Source: Brassica napus (taxonomy: Eukaryota > Streptophyta > Magnoliopsida > Brassicales > Brassicaceae). Taken from it: 64,000 nucleotides of DNA. Below are positions 46,672 through 59,180 of this stretch, one piece after another (the stretch's first letter is position 1; each line of letters opens with the position of its first letter). A program made the translations under genes and the position numbers. Under the pieces are notes generated by a model, which was not told where the DNA came from, made no database searches, and worked only from the letters and a program-made list of their open reading frames with translations. The stretch is taken from assembly GCF_020379485.1 (NCBI RefSeq), contig NW_026014868.1, forward strand, positions 40,001-104,000, read 5' to 3'.

Positions 46672-47728
46672 TGTTGTAGGCACGGGTCGGATGGTCGAAC
46701 GGACGGATGGCCGTTCCGCGGTTCAGCCTGGCCTCGGATGGATGGTACCGGCCGGGTCGTCTCTTGCTTGCGATTGTACCTGAAACAAATAAGTGATCTT
46801 TAATGAGTTTTTCAATAGAAACAAGAACAGAAACCGAGAGGCTAATGGATGAATGGTAAATAAGCAAGATATGATTCTTTTTGGGTTTTATAGATTGGAT
46901 GAATGAAATCTAAAACAAAAGATAGAGAAAAGAGTAGATTGGCGGATGGGATATGTTGCTGGACGTATGTCTCTCTCAACAAGATGCCAAGGACAGATAG
47001 GAAGATAGATATGGATCCGGCTCTTGCTGGACGTATGTCTCTCTCAAGATTCGGACAAGGAATGGAATGGATCGATGGACTCCACAAAGAACAATGGATC
47101 GGCTCTTTGATATGTCACACGGCTGCTCTCAATGGTTTCGCACAACTGAAAGACTTAGGGTTTCTTTGCTAAAGCAAAAACGATTTCATAAAAGACTTAG
47201 CCGAAAAGTTGGCAACTACAAGGGTTTAAATAGGTGTTCCTTACTGGACCTTAAAAGATAAAAAGGCCTAGACAAATGGCCAAAGTCTTAACCGAAATAA
47301 AGTAAAGAAAACAATAGACCGGTCGCGGTTTGAGATGTCCGGATCAGAACTCATAGTGGGACAAAACCCGATAAGGAAAAAGAGTACAACACATACTACT
47401 CCTTCTGATGGTCGGCTATATCTATGAACCGGAAGCAAGTTGGTTGGATGGATTGAGCATGAAGGTGGAAATGGTCAGGCCGGCTTCATTCTGGCTGAAG
47501 GAGGAGAACTGGCTCGAATGGAAAGGGTCTGGAACCTCTAGTGGTTCGCCGGTGTCTTCCAGCTTTAAGTCTGACAACTCCTGGATCAATAGTTGCTTGA
47601 ACCCGGTTTATTCCTGTGCAAGAAACTCCTGGACAGCTTTGGCAAATCCAGCTCTTATAACTCTTGAACCGGACCTTGTGGTAGGACCTTTGCGGATAAT
47701 GGGAACCTCAGTCGTGGGTACTACAACA
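46672..47728 (-). repeat. 5' LTR of element D
   Basis: This is a 1057-bp partner of 41164-42311. It lacks the GGACGG expansion. It also lacks about 43 bp of the conserved LTR block (deletion at 47356 between AG/AGT microhomologies). Confidence 0.9.
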
Positions 47729-48332
47729 CCTTGAGACAAGCGTATCATGGCCCTGAATGAAGGTTAAGGGCATCAGTCAGCTGAGACTTAACCAGGATAC
47801 GATGGAAACATGGGTAAAGGAGTTGAGTGAGTGTTTAGGCAGCTGGACGAGTGTTGGTTTGAGTTCAATCAGCTCGGTTCAGCTGGTATTCTGTTCACCA
47901 TGATCTGTTCAGCTCACAGGAGCTGGTGGACTAGCTCACTCAGCTGGGAACAGCTGGAGGTCAGCTCAATCCAGTGGGACGGTGCGTTCTGGTTCAGAGC
48001 ATGTGGACGAGTCCGGAACGGTTACTAGGCGAGCCGATGGTCTGGGTGCAGGACGGTTCGACCAAATTGGTCTTAAGATCGAGACAGGGAGTGGGCAAGC
48101 TTCAAGAGTGTGAGCTGAGGCTCAGTGATCGATTTGTCAAAGGAAGAAAAGGGGAGAAACCGCCAATGGGCGGTTATGGGACGGTTTTGGGACGGTTTTG
48201 GGAAGAAAGGATGTGATTTTTGGTAACTGTTCGCCCAGGCGGTTGGGGACAGTTTAAGTCGTCCTCTCTCTCTCATTTCTGCCATTCTGGTCGATTTTTA
48301 CTCACTTTCACACAGAGAGAAACCCAGAGAAA
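47729..48332 (+). repeat. 3' LTR of element B, second piece, truncated
   Basis: It continues from CCTTGAGACAAG (TSD copy) and follows 34311-34912 closely. It breaks off after CAGAGAAA, about 1 kb before the LTR end. An eight-base filler leads into satellite. Confidence 0.88.
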
Positions 48333-48340
48333 CCCATTCT

Positions 48341-51300
48341 GGACAGCAACGGACGTCCTGTGTGTGCTGACGGACACACATGGACACACACAGACATCCT
48401 GTGTGTGCTGACGGACACACACGGACGTCCTGTGTGTGCTGACGGACAGCCACAGACGTCCTGTGTGTGCTGACGGACACCCACAGACGACCTCTGTGTA
48501 CTGAACAGACAGCCCACGTGGGCCAAAATCACCCGAACAGTCCACGGGAAGGAGCAGCGTGCTGAGTCTCAAAACCAGCGTACTGATATGTGTACTGATG
48601 GACAGCCACGGACGTCATGTGTGTGCTGACGGACACACACAGGCAAACACGGACAGCCATAGACGTCCTCTGTGTGCTGACGGACAGCCACAAACGTCCT
48701 GTCTGTGCAGGCGGACACCCACGGACGTCCTGTGTGTACTGAACAGACAGCCCACGTGGGCCAAAATCACCCGAACAGTCCACGGGAAGGGTCAGCATGC
48801 TGAGTCCAAGGACCAACGTGCTGATATATGTACTGATGGACAACCACAGACGTCCTGTGTGTGCTGACGGACACACACGGACAGCCACGGACGTCTTGTG
48901 TGTGCTGTCGGACACACACAGACGTCATGTGTGTGCTCAGGGAAACCCATGGACGTCCTGTGTGTACTGAACAGACAGCCCACGTGGGCGAAAATCACCC
49001 GAACAATCCACGGGAAGGGCCAGCGTGCTGAGTCCAAGGACCAGCGTGCTGATATGTGTACTAATGGACAGCCACAGACGTCATGTGTGTGTGCTGATGG
49101 ACACACACAGACACACACGGACAGCCACAGACGTCCTGTGTGTGCTGACGGACAGCCACGGACGTCCTGTGTGTGCTGGCGGACACACACAGACACACAC
49201 GGACAGCCACGGACGTCCTGTGTGTGATGACGGATAGCCACCGACGTCCTGTCTGTACAGGCGGACACCCACGGACGTCCTGTGTGTACTGAATAGACAG
49301 CCCACGTGGGCCAAAATCACCCGAACAGTCCACAGGAAGGGTCAGCGTGTTGAGTCCAAGGACCAACGTGCTGATATGTGTACTGATGGACAGCCAGAGA
49401 TGTCCTGTGTGTGTTGACGGACACACACGGACAGCCACGGACGTCCTGTGTGTGCTGTCGGACACACACGGACGTCATGTGTGTACTGACGGACACCCAT
49501 GGACGTCCTATTTGTACTGAACAGACATCCCACGTGGGCCAAAATCATTCGAACAGTCCACGGGAAGGGCCAGCGTGATGATATGTGTACTAATGGACAG
49601 CCACTGACGTCTTGTGTGTGTGCTGACGGACACACACAGACACACACTGACAGCCACAAACGTCTTGTGTGTGCTGACGGATAGCCACGAACAGCCACGG
49701 ACGTCCTGTGTGTGCTGGCGGACACCCACGGACGTCCTGTGTGTACTGAACAGACATTCCACGTGGGCCAAAAACACCCAAACAGTCCACAGGAAGAGCC
49801 AGCGTGCTGAGTCCAAGGACCAACGTGCTGATATGTGTACTGATGGACAGCCACGGACGTTCTGTGTGTGCTGACAGACACACACAGACACACATGGACA
49901 GCCACGGACGTCCTGTATGTGCTGACGGACACCCACGGACGTCCTGTGTGTGCTGAGGGACATCCACAGACGTCCTGTGTGTACTGAACAGACAGCCCAC
50001 GTGGGCCAAAATCACCCGAACAGTCCACGGGAAGGAGCAGCGTGCTGAGTCCAAAGACCAGTGTGCTGATATATGTACTGATGGACAGCCACAGACGTCC
50101 TGTGTGTGCTGACGGGCACACATGGACACACACGGACACACATGGACGTTCTGTGTGTGCTGACGGACACACACGGACGTCCTGTGTGTGCTGACGAACA
50201 GCCACAGACGTCCTGTGTGTGCTGACGGACACCCACAGACGTCCTCTGTGTACTGAACAGACAGCCCACGCGGGCCAAAATCACCCGAACAGTCCACGGG
50301 AAGGAGCAGCGTGCTGAGTCCAAAAATTAGCGTGCTGATATGTGTACTGATGGACAGCCACGGACGTCATGTGTGTGCTGACGGAAAGACACTGACGTCC
50401 TGTCTGTGCAGGCGGACACCCACGGACGTCCTGTGTGTACTGAACAGACAGCCCACGTGGGCCAAAATCACCCGAACAGTCCACGGGAAGGGTCAGCGTG
50501 CTGAGTCCAAGGACCAACGTGCTGATATGTGTACTGATGGACAGCCACAGACGTCCTGTGTGTGCTGACGGACGCACACGGACAGCCACAGACGTCTTGT
50601 GTGTGCTGTTAGACACACACAGACGTCATGTGTGTACTGAACAGACAGCCCACGTGGGCCAAAATCACCCAAACAATCCACGGGAAGGACCAGCGTGCTG
50701 ATATGTGTACTAATGGACAGCCACAGACGTCATGTGTGTGTGCTGACGGACACACAAAGACACACACGGACAGCCACAGACGTCCTGTGTGTGCTGACGG
50801 ACAGCCACGAACAGCCACGGACGTCCTGTGTGTGCTGGCGGACACACACAGACACACACGGACAGCCACGGACGTCCTGTGTGTGATGACGGACAGCCAC
50901 GGACGTCCTGTCTGTACAGGCGGACACCCACGGACGTCCTGTGTGTACTGAATAGACAGCCCACGTGGGCCAAAATCACCCGAACAGTCCACAGGAAGGG
51001 TCAGCGTGTTGAGTCCAAGGACCAACGGGCTGATATGTGTACTGATGTACAGCCACAGACGTCCTGTGTGTGTTGACGGACACACACGGACAGCCACAGA
51101 CGTCCTGTGTGTGCTGGCGGACACCCACGGACGTCCTGTGTGTACTGAACAGACAGCCCACGTGGGCCAAAAACACCCAAACAGTCCACAGGAAGAGCCA
51201 GCGTGCTGAGTCCAAGGACCAACGAGCTGATATGTGTACTGATGGACAGCCACGGACGTTCTGTGTGTGCTGACGGACACACACAGACACACATGGACAG

Positions 51301-53707
51301 CCACGGACACCCACGGACGTCCTGTGTGTGCTGAGGGACATCCACAGACGTCCTGTGTGTACTGAACAGACAGCCCACGTGGGCCAAAATCACCCGAACA
51401 GTCCACGGGAAGGAGCAGCGTGCTTAGTCCAAAGACCAGTGTGCTGATATATGTACAGATGGACAGCCACGGACGTCCTGTGTGTACTGACGGGCCCACA
51501 TGGACACGCAGGGACGTTCTGTGTGTGCTGACGGACACACACGTACGTCCTGTGTGTGCTGACGAACAGCCACAGACGTCCTGTGTGTGCTGACGGACAC
51601 CCACAGACGTCCTCTGTGTACTGAACAGACAGCCCACGCGGGCCAAAATCACCCGAACAGTCCACGGGAAGGAGCAGCGTGCTGAGTCCAAAAATTAGCG
51701 TGCTGATATGTGTACTGATGGACAGCCACGGACGTCATGTGTGTGCTGACGGAAAGCCACTGACGTCCTGTCTGTGCAAGCGGACACCCACGGACATCCT
51801 GTGTGTACTGAACAGACAGCCCACGTGGGCCAAAATCACCCGAACAGTCCACGGGAAGGGTCAGCGTGCTGAGTCCAAGGACCAACGTGCTGATATGTGT
51901 ACTGATGGACAGCCACAGACGTCCTGTGTGTGCTGACGGACACACACGGACAGCCACAGACGTCTTGTGTGTGCTGTCGGCCACACACAGACGTCATGTG
52001 TGTGCTGACGGACACCCATGGACGTCCTGTGTGTACTGAACAGACAGCCCACGTGGGCCAAAATCACCCGAACAATCCACGGGAAGGACCAGCGTGCTGA
52101 TATGTGTACTAATGGACAGCCACAGACGTCATGTGTGTGTGCTGACGGATACACAGAGACACACACGGACAGCCACAGACGTCAAGTGTGTGCTGACGGA
52201 CAGCCACGAACAGCCACGGACGTCCTGTGTGTGCTGGCGGACACACACAGACACACACATGGACAGCCACGGACGTCCTGTGTGTGATGACGGACAGCCA
52301 CAGACGTCCTGTCTGTACAGGCAGACACCCACGGACGTCCTGTGTGTACTGAATAGACAGCCCACGTGGGCCAAAATCACCAGAACAGTCCACAGGAAGG
52401 GTCAGCGTGTTGAGTCCAAGGACCAACGTGCTGATATGTGTACTGATGTACAGCCACAGACGTCCTGTGTGTGTTGACGGACACACATGGACAGCCACAG
52501 ACGTCCTGTGTGTGCTGGCGGACACCCACGGACGTCCTGTGTGTACTGAACAGACAGCCCACGTGGGCCAAAAACACCCAAACAGTCCACAGGAAGAGCC
52601 AGCGTGCTGAGTCCAAGGACCAACGTGCTGATATGTGTACTGATGGACAGCCACAGACGTTCTGTGTGTGCTGACAGACACACACAGACACACATGGACA
52701 GCCACGGACGTCATGTATGTGCTGACGGACACCCACGGACGTCCTGTGTGTGCTGAGGGACATCCACAGACGTCCTGTGTGTACTGAACAGACAGCCCAC
52801 GTGGGCCAAAATCACCCGAACAGTCCACGGGAAGGAGCAGCGTGCTGAGTCCAAAGACCAGTGTGCAGATATATGTACTGATGGACAGCCACGGACGTCC
52901 TGTGTGTGCTGACGGGCACACATGGACACACAGGGACATTCTGTGTGTGCTGACGGACACACACGGACGTCCTGTGTGTGTTGACGAACAGCCACAGACG
53001 TCCTGTGTTTGCTGACGGACACCCACAGACGTCCTCTGTGTACTGAACAGACAGCCCACGCGGGCCAAAATCACCCGAACAGTCCACGGGAAGGAGCAGC
53101 GTGCTGAGTCCAAAAATTAGCGTGCTGATATGTGTACTGATGGACAGCCACGGACGTCATGTGTGTGCTGACGGAAAGCCACAGACGTCCTGTCTGTGCA
53201 GGCGGACACCCACGGACGTCCTGTGTGTACTGAACAGACAGCCCACGTGGGCCAAAATCACCCGAACAGTCCACAGGAAGGGTCAGCGTGCTGAGTCCAA
53301 GGACCAACGTGCTGATATGTGTACTAATGGACAGCCACAGACGTCCTGTGTTTGCTGATGGACACACACGGACAGCCACGGACGTCTTGTGTGTGCTGTC
53401 AGACACACACAGACGTCATGTGTGTGCTGACGGACACCCATGGACGTCCTGTGTGTACTGAACAGACAGCCCACGTGGGCCAAAATCACCCGAACAATCC
53501 ACGGGAAGGGCCAGCGTGCTGAGTCCAAGGACCAGCGTGCTGATATGTGTACTAATGGACAGCCACAGACGTCATGTGTGTGTGCTGACGGACACACACA
53601 GACACACACGGACACCCACAGACGTCCTATGTGTACTGAACAGACAGCCCACGTGGGACAAAATCACCCGAACTGTCCACAGGAAGGGTCAGCGTGCTGA
53701 GTCCAAG
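48341..53707 (+). repeat. Satellite block 7 with about 1.4 kb super-repeats
   Basis: The same 31-bp units and GCCCACGTGGGC linkers are present (some read CCCACGCGGGCC, for example near 50267, 51635 and 53057). The rare variant CCAAAAATTAGCG starts at 50320, 51688 and 53110, and CTGTCTGTACAGG lies near 49250, 50909 and 52310. These show superunits of about 1.37-1.42 kb that are nearly identical and so recently amplified. The block ends at the TSD CCAAG of element E. Confidence 0.92.
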
Positions 53708-54792
53708 TGATGAGGCCATCCAAGTAGAGGTTCCCATAGTTAGGCGCGGTCCGACTACCCGGAGTGGAACCAGGGCCTTGCGAGAAGGTTTCACCAAAGC
53801 TGTCCAACAAATCCTTGACTAGGATGGACAGACTGACCAGGACCAGCTGCTGATTGAGAAGATGGTCCAGTTGAAGATTCAAGATCAAGCCGGCCCAAAG
53901 GAGGTTCAGGACGCGGCCGACCTGATCCAGTTCAGACTCAACCAAGCCGGACTTATCATTTCCACATCCGAGCTTGGTCCAGACTCAGTTTCCATTTCAT
54001 CCACTCCAACTCTTTCCGGTTCTGAGATCTAGCCAACCACCAAGGGGAGTAGCATGTGTTGTACTCTTTTTCCTCACCAGGTTTTGTCCCATTGGGTTTT
54101 CTTGGTAAGGTTTTAATGAGGCAACATGCAAGCATGCTATTAGCCTTGGTCTAGGCCTTCTCAAACCGACAACCAGATGTCTGGTTTATTTTAATTTATT
54201 TGGTTAAGACTTTGGGCTATTGTTTCAGCCTTATTTTGGCCAGCTTGTTTAAGGCCTTTTTATCTTTGAGTCCCATAAGGGGTAAACCCTATATAACTCC
54301 ATGAAGTTGGCGATTTTTGGCCTAAGTCTTTTATGAAATAATTTTGCCTTTGCAAACCTAAAACCCTAAGTCTTTTTCTGTGAGAAACAAGAGAGAGCAG
54401 CCGAATCTTATCAAGCTTCAAACCACCAAGCTTGTGGCGATTCTTCAACTCCATTCCATCCATCGATTTGCCTTGAGAGTGATACACATCCAGCAAGCCA
54501 AATCCCATATCTCTCCACCTCCATCCACTGTTCTTGTTGAGAGAGATACACATCCAGCAACAAGGATCCATCCTCCATAACCTCTATCCTTCTCTTATTT
54601 TGTTTTATCTTGCATCATATAGTTCTAGATTTTTCCATTCATTATCAAAAACCCATAAAAAGAACCAGATCGGCCATCTCCCACTCCATCACGTCCGTCT
54701 AGCCGTCCCCTAGCCATCCGTCTGTTCTGTCCAGTCCGAGTTCTTGAACCTCAGACCGTCCTTCCGTTCAATCTGAATCCCGGCCTGTATCA
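53708..54792 (+). repeat. 5' LTR of element E
   Basis: It starts TGATGAGGCC and ends GGCCTGTATCA. It has a diverged similarity to the D LTR (GAGGTTCCCAT). It includes the conserved block GGTTTTGTCCCATTGGGTTT (about 54083-54130), a TATATAA at 54290-54296, and two similar segments GAGAGTGATACACATCCAGC and GAGAGATACACATCCAGCAA (about 54475 and 54540). Confidence 0.85.
54290..54296 (+). promoter_or_regulatory. Putative TATA box of element E LTR
   Basis: TATATAA lies about 580 bp into the LTR, with AAACCCTA motifs on either side. This is assignment by position and motif only. Confidence 0.4.
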
Positions 54793-54795
54793 TTT

Positions 54796-54807
54796 TGGTA
54801 TCAGAGC
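54796..54807 (+). other. Primer binding site of element E
   Basis: TGGTATCAGAGC lies three bases after the LTR end. Confidence 0.9.
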
Positions 54808-55258
54808 TCAAAGCTCCTACACCTTCGGTTGTATCCTATCCTTGTTACTTTTGTTATTTGTTTGGTTCATCATCTTGTTTTTAAAAAAAAAAAAAAAATT
54901 TTGCACTTGTTCTTGCTGTTCTTGGCGAGTTCAAACTTATTCTTTTCCTGCATATCTTTTGATCCATTTTTGTGCATCTTTCAATCGAGTAACTTGTTTT
55001 ATTGGCAACCATCGATTTCACTTTCCTTTTTGATCGGATTTCCATTTAATTGCATTTAATTTTCTTGGCTTGCACTTCAAGTTTTTCCATATTTAAAAAA
55101 AAAAAAGATTGCGCTTTACTATTTTAAATTTTTGATTTTTAACACAAAAAAAAAGGAAGATTTACATTCATTGCATATCATAGTTATATATCCTTTTTCT
55201 TCTTCTACAGATTCTTTGCAAATCACCCTTTCCTTCCTCTCTTGTCGCAGGAAAAACC
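54808..55258. other. Leader of element E, A/T-rich
   Basis: It contains poly-A runs at about 54883-54897, 55096-55106 and 55146-55154. No gene is recognised. The tail TTGTCGCAG before the gag ATG resembles a splice acceptor, but no donor is evident. Confidence 0.55.
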
Positions 55259-57867
55259 ATGGGAGACCTAAATGGGCACCAACACAAGCCGAGATTAATT
55301 CTCAGCTGATGGCTAACCATGCTGAACTCCAAGCCGCACTGGCTACTGTGACTGAGCAGCTGGCTCAGATAGCAGGAAGGGATCGAGCTAATGTACCACG
55401 GCCAAGGAGGAGAAACCAACCCATTCCAGAGGAACAACAGTCCCAATCCAGTGAGGACAACTCGGACACTGACCGTACCGAACCGGAAGAGCCACGGCGT
55501 GAACGGTCCGGACGTGGGAACCGACGGGAGTATCGGGTCCAAGGCGATGGGAGCCCGGTCCGAAGAAGATTCCGAGACGATGAAGTAGCTTGGCAAGGAG
55601 GCAAGGATCTCAAACTGACTCCTCCAACCTTTGCTGGAAAGGTTGACCCGGACGCCTACATTGAATGGGAGAGGCGCATGGAGTACATCTTTGAGTACTA
55701 CCGCTATACCGAGACCAAGAAGATCGCCTTAGCCGCAGCCCAACTGACGGACAATGCCCTAACCTGGTGGGACAGGGAAGTAGCCGAGGTTGGCAGAGTC
55801 TATAGGATTGAGACTTGGGATGAGATGCGAGCTAAGCTCCGTGCAAGGTATATTCCCTCATATTATCAGCGGGACTTACTAAAACGTTTTCACAAGTTGT
55901 CTCAGGGTACTAGGTCCGTAGAGGAGTACTTTGAGGAGTTTGAGGCTCTCAAGAACAAGCTCAGGACGCGCGAGACCGAAGAGGTTATGATGGCTCAGTT
56001 CTTGGAAGGCCTTCAAGACCGCATCGCTCGCAAGGTGGAGAGGCAGACCTACGTCAACTTCAATGATCTCCTCCACTATGCCATCCAGGCCGAGCAACAC
56101 ATTAAAAGGAAGAACGCCTCTAGTGCCAGGAGCAAGACGCCATGGGCTTCATCCGGATCCAAAGGGGCTGAGAAGAACAAATCCATTGAAGTGGAAAACC
56201 GGTTCAAGAAGAGCCAATCCGACCAGTCCAAACCAGGTTCATCCGAGCCAGGTAAGGGACAAACCCAAGCTCAAAGAACTCGTGATATTACCTGTTTCAA
56301 ATGTCAGGGGAAGGGGCACTACGCCAGGGACTGTCCGAACAAGCGTGTCATGATCCTTAAGGCAGACGGCGAGTATGAGTCCCAAGACGAGGCCGATGTA
56401 GAGATGGCTGACTCAGGTGACGAGATAGTGGACTATGCTGAAACTGGTGAGCTGCTGGTGGTCAGACGAGCTCTCAGTGCTCTCTTTGATCCAGAAACCG
56501 TCCAACGAGAGAGCATCTTCCATACTAGATGTAATGTGGAGGGCAAGGTATGTAGTCTAATTATTGATGGTGGCTCTTGCACTAACGTGGCCAGCAAGTA
56601 CCTTGTTGAAAAGTTAGGATTAGCAAAGTTGCCACACCCCAGGCCATACAAGCTCAAGTGGCTCAATGATGAGACGGAGCTTAAAATCTCGGAGCAAGTT
56701 GTTGTTTCCTTTTGTATTGGTAAGTACCAGGACCAGGTGAAGTGTGATGTGGTTCCTATGCAAGCCGGCCATCTACTGTTAGGGAGGCCTTGGCAGTTTG
56801 ACGAGGAGACCATTCACCATGGGAGGACTAACATCTACAGCTTTACCCACAACAACAAGAAGCACAGCCTGGCTCCTCTCAGTCCACAAGAGGTGTACGA
56901 GATGCAGAGGGCCATGGATCAGTCTGGATTGTTTAGTAAAACTAACCTTTACATCTCTTCTAGTAAATTGATTAAATCATTGCAGCAAGACACACAGGTG
57001 CTACTAATGGTTTTCAAGCAAGGTTGTTTTGCAGGTTTTGAGGCACCAGATTGTCCAGCTGAGATGCAAGTACTAATGGACCAGTACAAGGACGTGTTCC
57101 CTGAAGAGATACCAGCCGGCTTACCACCCCTCCGAGGCATCGAACATCAGATCGACTTTGTGCCAGGCGCCCCACTTCCAAACCGAGCCGCATACCGAGT
57201 CAATCCGGAGGAGGCTAAGGAGCTGGAGAGACAGGTCCAAGACCTCATGGACAAGGGGTACATTCGAGAGAGTCTCAGCCCATGTGCAGTTCCCGTCCTA
57301 TTGGTGCCTAAGAAGGATGGAACATGGCGTATGTGTGTTGATTGCCGAGCCATCAACAACATCACCATAAAATATCGGTACCCCATTCCTAGACTTGATG
57401 ATATGTTAGATGAACTGAGTGGTTCCACAGTGTTTTCCAAGATTGATCTTAGGAGTGGCTATCACCAAGTTCGGATGAAGGAGGGAGACGAGTGGAAGAC
57501 TGCTTTCAAGACTAAGCAAGGCTTGTATGACTGGCTGGTGATGCCCTTTGGTCTTACCAACGCCCCTAGCACCTTCATGAGGCTTATGAACGAGGTTCTA
57601 AGGCCTTACATTGGTAAATTTGTGGTTGTCTATTTTGATGACATATTGATCTATAGTCAGTGCTTATCCGATCACATTAGTCATGTAGAACAGGTTTTGA
57701 AGGCGCTCAGGCAGGAAGGACTCTTTGCCAATCTCAAGAAGTGTGTATTTTGCACTGACCAGTTAATATTTTTAGGCTTTGTTGTGAGCTCACAGGGTTT
57801 GAACGTTGAAGGTCGATGAGGAGAAGATCAAGGCCATCCAAGACTGGCCCACACCGACCACTATTGG
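55259..57867 (+). pseudogene. Gag, protease and reverse transcriptase of element E
   Basis: The frame 55132-57819 is open for 895 codons. The family start ATG at 55259 (MGDLNG) is one frame off, so an indel lies between it and about 55290; the first in-frame Met is at 55309. The gag domain spans about 55620-56060 (PTFAGKVDPDAYIEWERRM, LTWWDRE, SVEEYFEEFEALK). The CCHC knuckle is CFKCQGKGHYARDCP (about 56302). The protease-like segment is LIIDGGSCTNVASKYL. RT motifs are [31 protein letters not shown] and YFDDILIYS (about 57630). A 7-bp insertion at 57799-57810 (TTGAA-CG-TTGAA) shifts the frame; the correct continuation [20 protein letters not shown] leads to the F insertion at 57867. Confidence 0.87.
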
Positions 57868-58650
57868 TGATATGATCATGGAAAGCACCAAGGACTGGAA
57901 GCATGAACCTGAACCTGAAGAGCTTGTAGCTGAGGATGCAACCTTGAAGAACATTTGGAAACAAGAAGAATACATTAGTCTTGGCCGAAGCTTGATCATC
58001 CAAGACACCTTAACCATCATTCAAGCTACTCCACCTTCAAGCTGATCATCATCTAGGCAAGTAGCTTGTGTGTGCTCTTTTCCTAACCTTTGGTTTTGTC
58101 CCACTGGGTTTTCCAAAGGAAGGTTTTTAACGAGGCCACAAGTCTACTTCTCCTATCTCCTAGATGATTGATCTTGGTCTGTCCACATGAAGACCTTATC
58201 TTATATTTTAAGCTATGCTTTTATGTTATTTAGTTTTCGAAACTCTTTTAAAATTTGAATAAGTCTTAGTCTTGTTTTAGATTACCAAGGGAGCCTGTTC
58301 CCTTTAATGAATTCGAGAAGTGGAGCCTGTTCCAGCCTTCTCTATATAAGCTTGTAGCCATCTTCTTTTATCAGGAAGCAATCTTTTATCAAAACCTTTT
58401 GGTTCTTTTCTCTCTTGTCGTGAGTGAGTGTCTGGTGTGTAATATCCAGTCTGTTGGTGTGTAATATCCAACGCCCAAGGGCTTTAGAGAGGTGTGTCAT
58501 ATCCGATCTAAGCCTAGGAGTATCAAGAAGCCTTTCCGCAGCCTCTTGTGTCACCATTCGATCCACATACCTTGAGAAGCTTGAGTCTTTTGATTCGTTT
58601 CTGCAAGGATTATCCCATCTGTTCCAGAGCATCATCCTAGGATCTCATCA
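57868..58650 (+). repeat. 5' LTR of element F
   Basis: TGATATGATC to GATCTCATCA. It contains the 59-codon gag tail (stop at 58045), the conserved block GGTTTTGTCCCACTGGGTTT (about 58092-58140), a TATATAA at 58343-58349 and two GTGTGTAATATCCA repeats (58435-58470). Confidence 0.93.
58343..58349 (+). promoter_or_regulatory. Putative TATA box of element F LTR
   Basis: TATATAA in the context CTTCTCTATATAAGC, about 475 bp into the LTR. The copy in the 3' LTR is at 62283-62289. Confidence 0.45.
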
Positions 58651-58652
58651 AG

Positions 58653-58664
58653 TGGTATCAGAGC
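58653..58664 (+). other. Primer binding site of element F
   Basis: TGGTATCAGAGC, two bases after the LTR end. Confidence 0.92.
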
Positions 58665-59180
58665 AACTCTGGAAGGGAAGTGTTCATCTTTCTCTATGAT
58701 TTTCGATTCGTCTCTTCATATTCATGCTGGAAACTGATAGATCTGTGTTGTGGCTGTCGAAATCTGATAGATTAAGGTTATCTGATTTCGTTTTTGTGTT
58801 AAAAACTCTTCATATACCTTGCTGAGAAAGTTTTCTGATTTACTTGATCAATCTGTTTCTGTTTCTGAAATTTCGAATTGTTTCTGTCTTGATCTACTCT
58901 GTTTTGATTAAACTTGATGTACTAGACTTGAAAGTGAACCTGAAATCAAAATCTCTCTGTTCTGTTTCGAAATCAATCTGATCTGTTAGGTTTGGGATTT
59001 ATCAGTTCTGTTCAGATTAGTTTTGATCTGTTTTAAATCATTGGTTGAGTTTTTAATTTGTTCTGAGAATTGTCTAAGGTTTTAAGCTTCAGTTTGAATC
59101 TGTTTCTGGTTTTGCAAATTGATTTTTGTTTTCTCTGTAGAACTTGTTACTGCTGTGTGTTGTTTTCTGTCTCAGGTACT
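58665..59180. other. Leader of element F, no gene seen
   Basis: A T-rich leader of about 0.5 kb with many CTGTTT/TCTGATT motifs, ending TGTTTTCTGTCTCAGGTACT before the gag ATG. The TCTCAG/GT would fit a splice acceptor, and GAAAGTGAACC or AAGGTTTT sites could be donors; this is speculative. Confidence 0.5.

Larger units (their letters stand above)
41164..47728 (-). mobile_element. Element D: CRM-type chromovirus, degenerate, nested in element B
   Basis: The LTRs are 41164-42311 and 46672-47728. The TSD is CCTTG (41159-41163, 47729-47733). The minus-strand order is 5' LTR, primer-like site, gag, CCHC, protease, RT, RNase H, integrase, polypurine tract, 3' LTR. The polyprotein frame crosses the polypurine tract and ends about 104 codons inside the 3' LTR, as in CRM centromeric chromoviruses; Reina is the alternative clade. 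Gag has a large deletion and frameshift, and three in-frame stops break pol, so it is dead. It is close to element E in protein sequence. Confidence 0.9.
34234..48332 (+). mobile_element. Element B: Tekay/Del-like chromovirus, broken, with nested element D
   Basis: The plus-strand order is 5' LTR (34234-35925), primer site, gag, protease, RT, RNase H, integrase, chromodomain-like C-terminus, polypurine tract (41070-41082), and a 3' LTR split by element D (41083-41163 and 47729-48332). The 3' LTR lacks its last 1 kb, and satellite follows. Several frameshifts and stops break gag-pol. The C-terminal KVVWDYNGKDLITWE motif and long LTRs fit the Tekay/Del clade. The right-hand TSD is lost. Confidence 0.88.

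Noticed and set aside
48341..53707. Canonical plant centromere satellite (about 150-180 bp) or telomeric/rDNA repeat
   Set aside because: The period is 31 bp within about 240 bp; there is no TTTAGGG array and no rRNA-like sequence. The centromeric link rests only on the CRM-type elements.
53708..54792. Direct homology of E LTR and C LTR as one family
   Set aside because: Only short edge and leader motifs are shared; the bodies do not align by eye, so they are kept as separate families.
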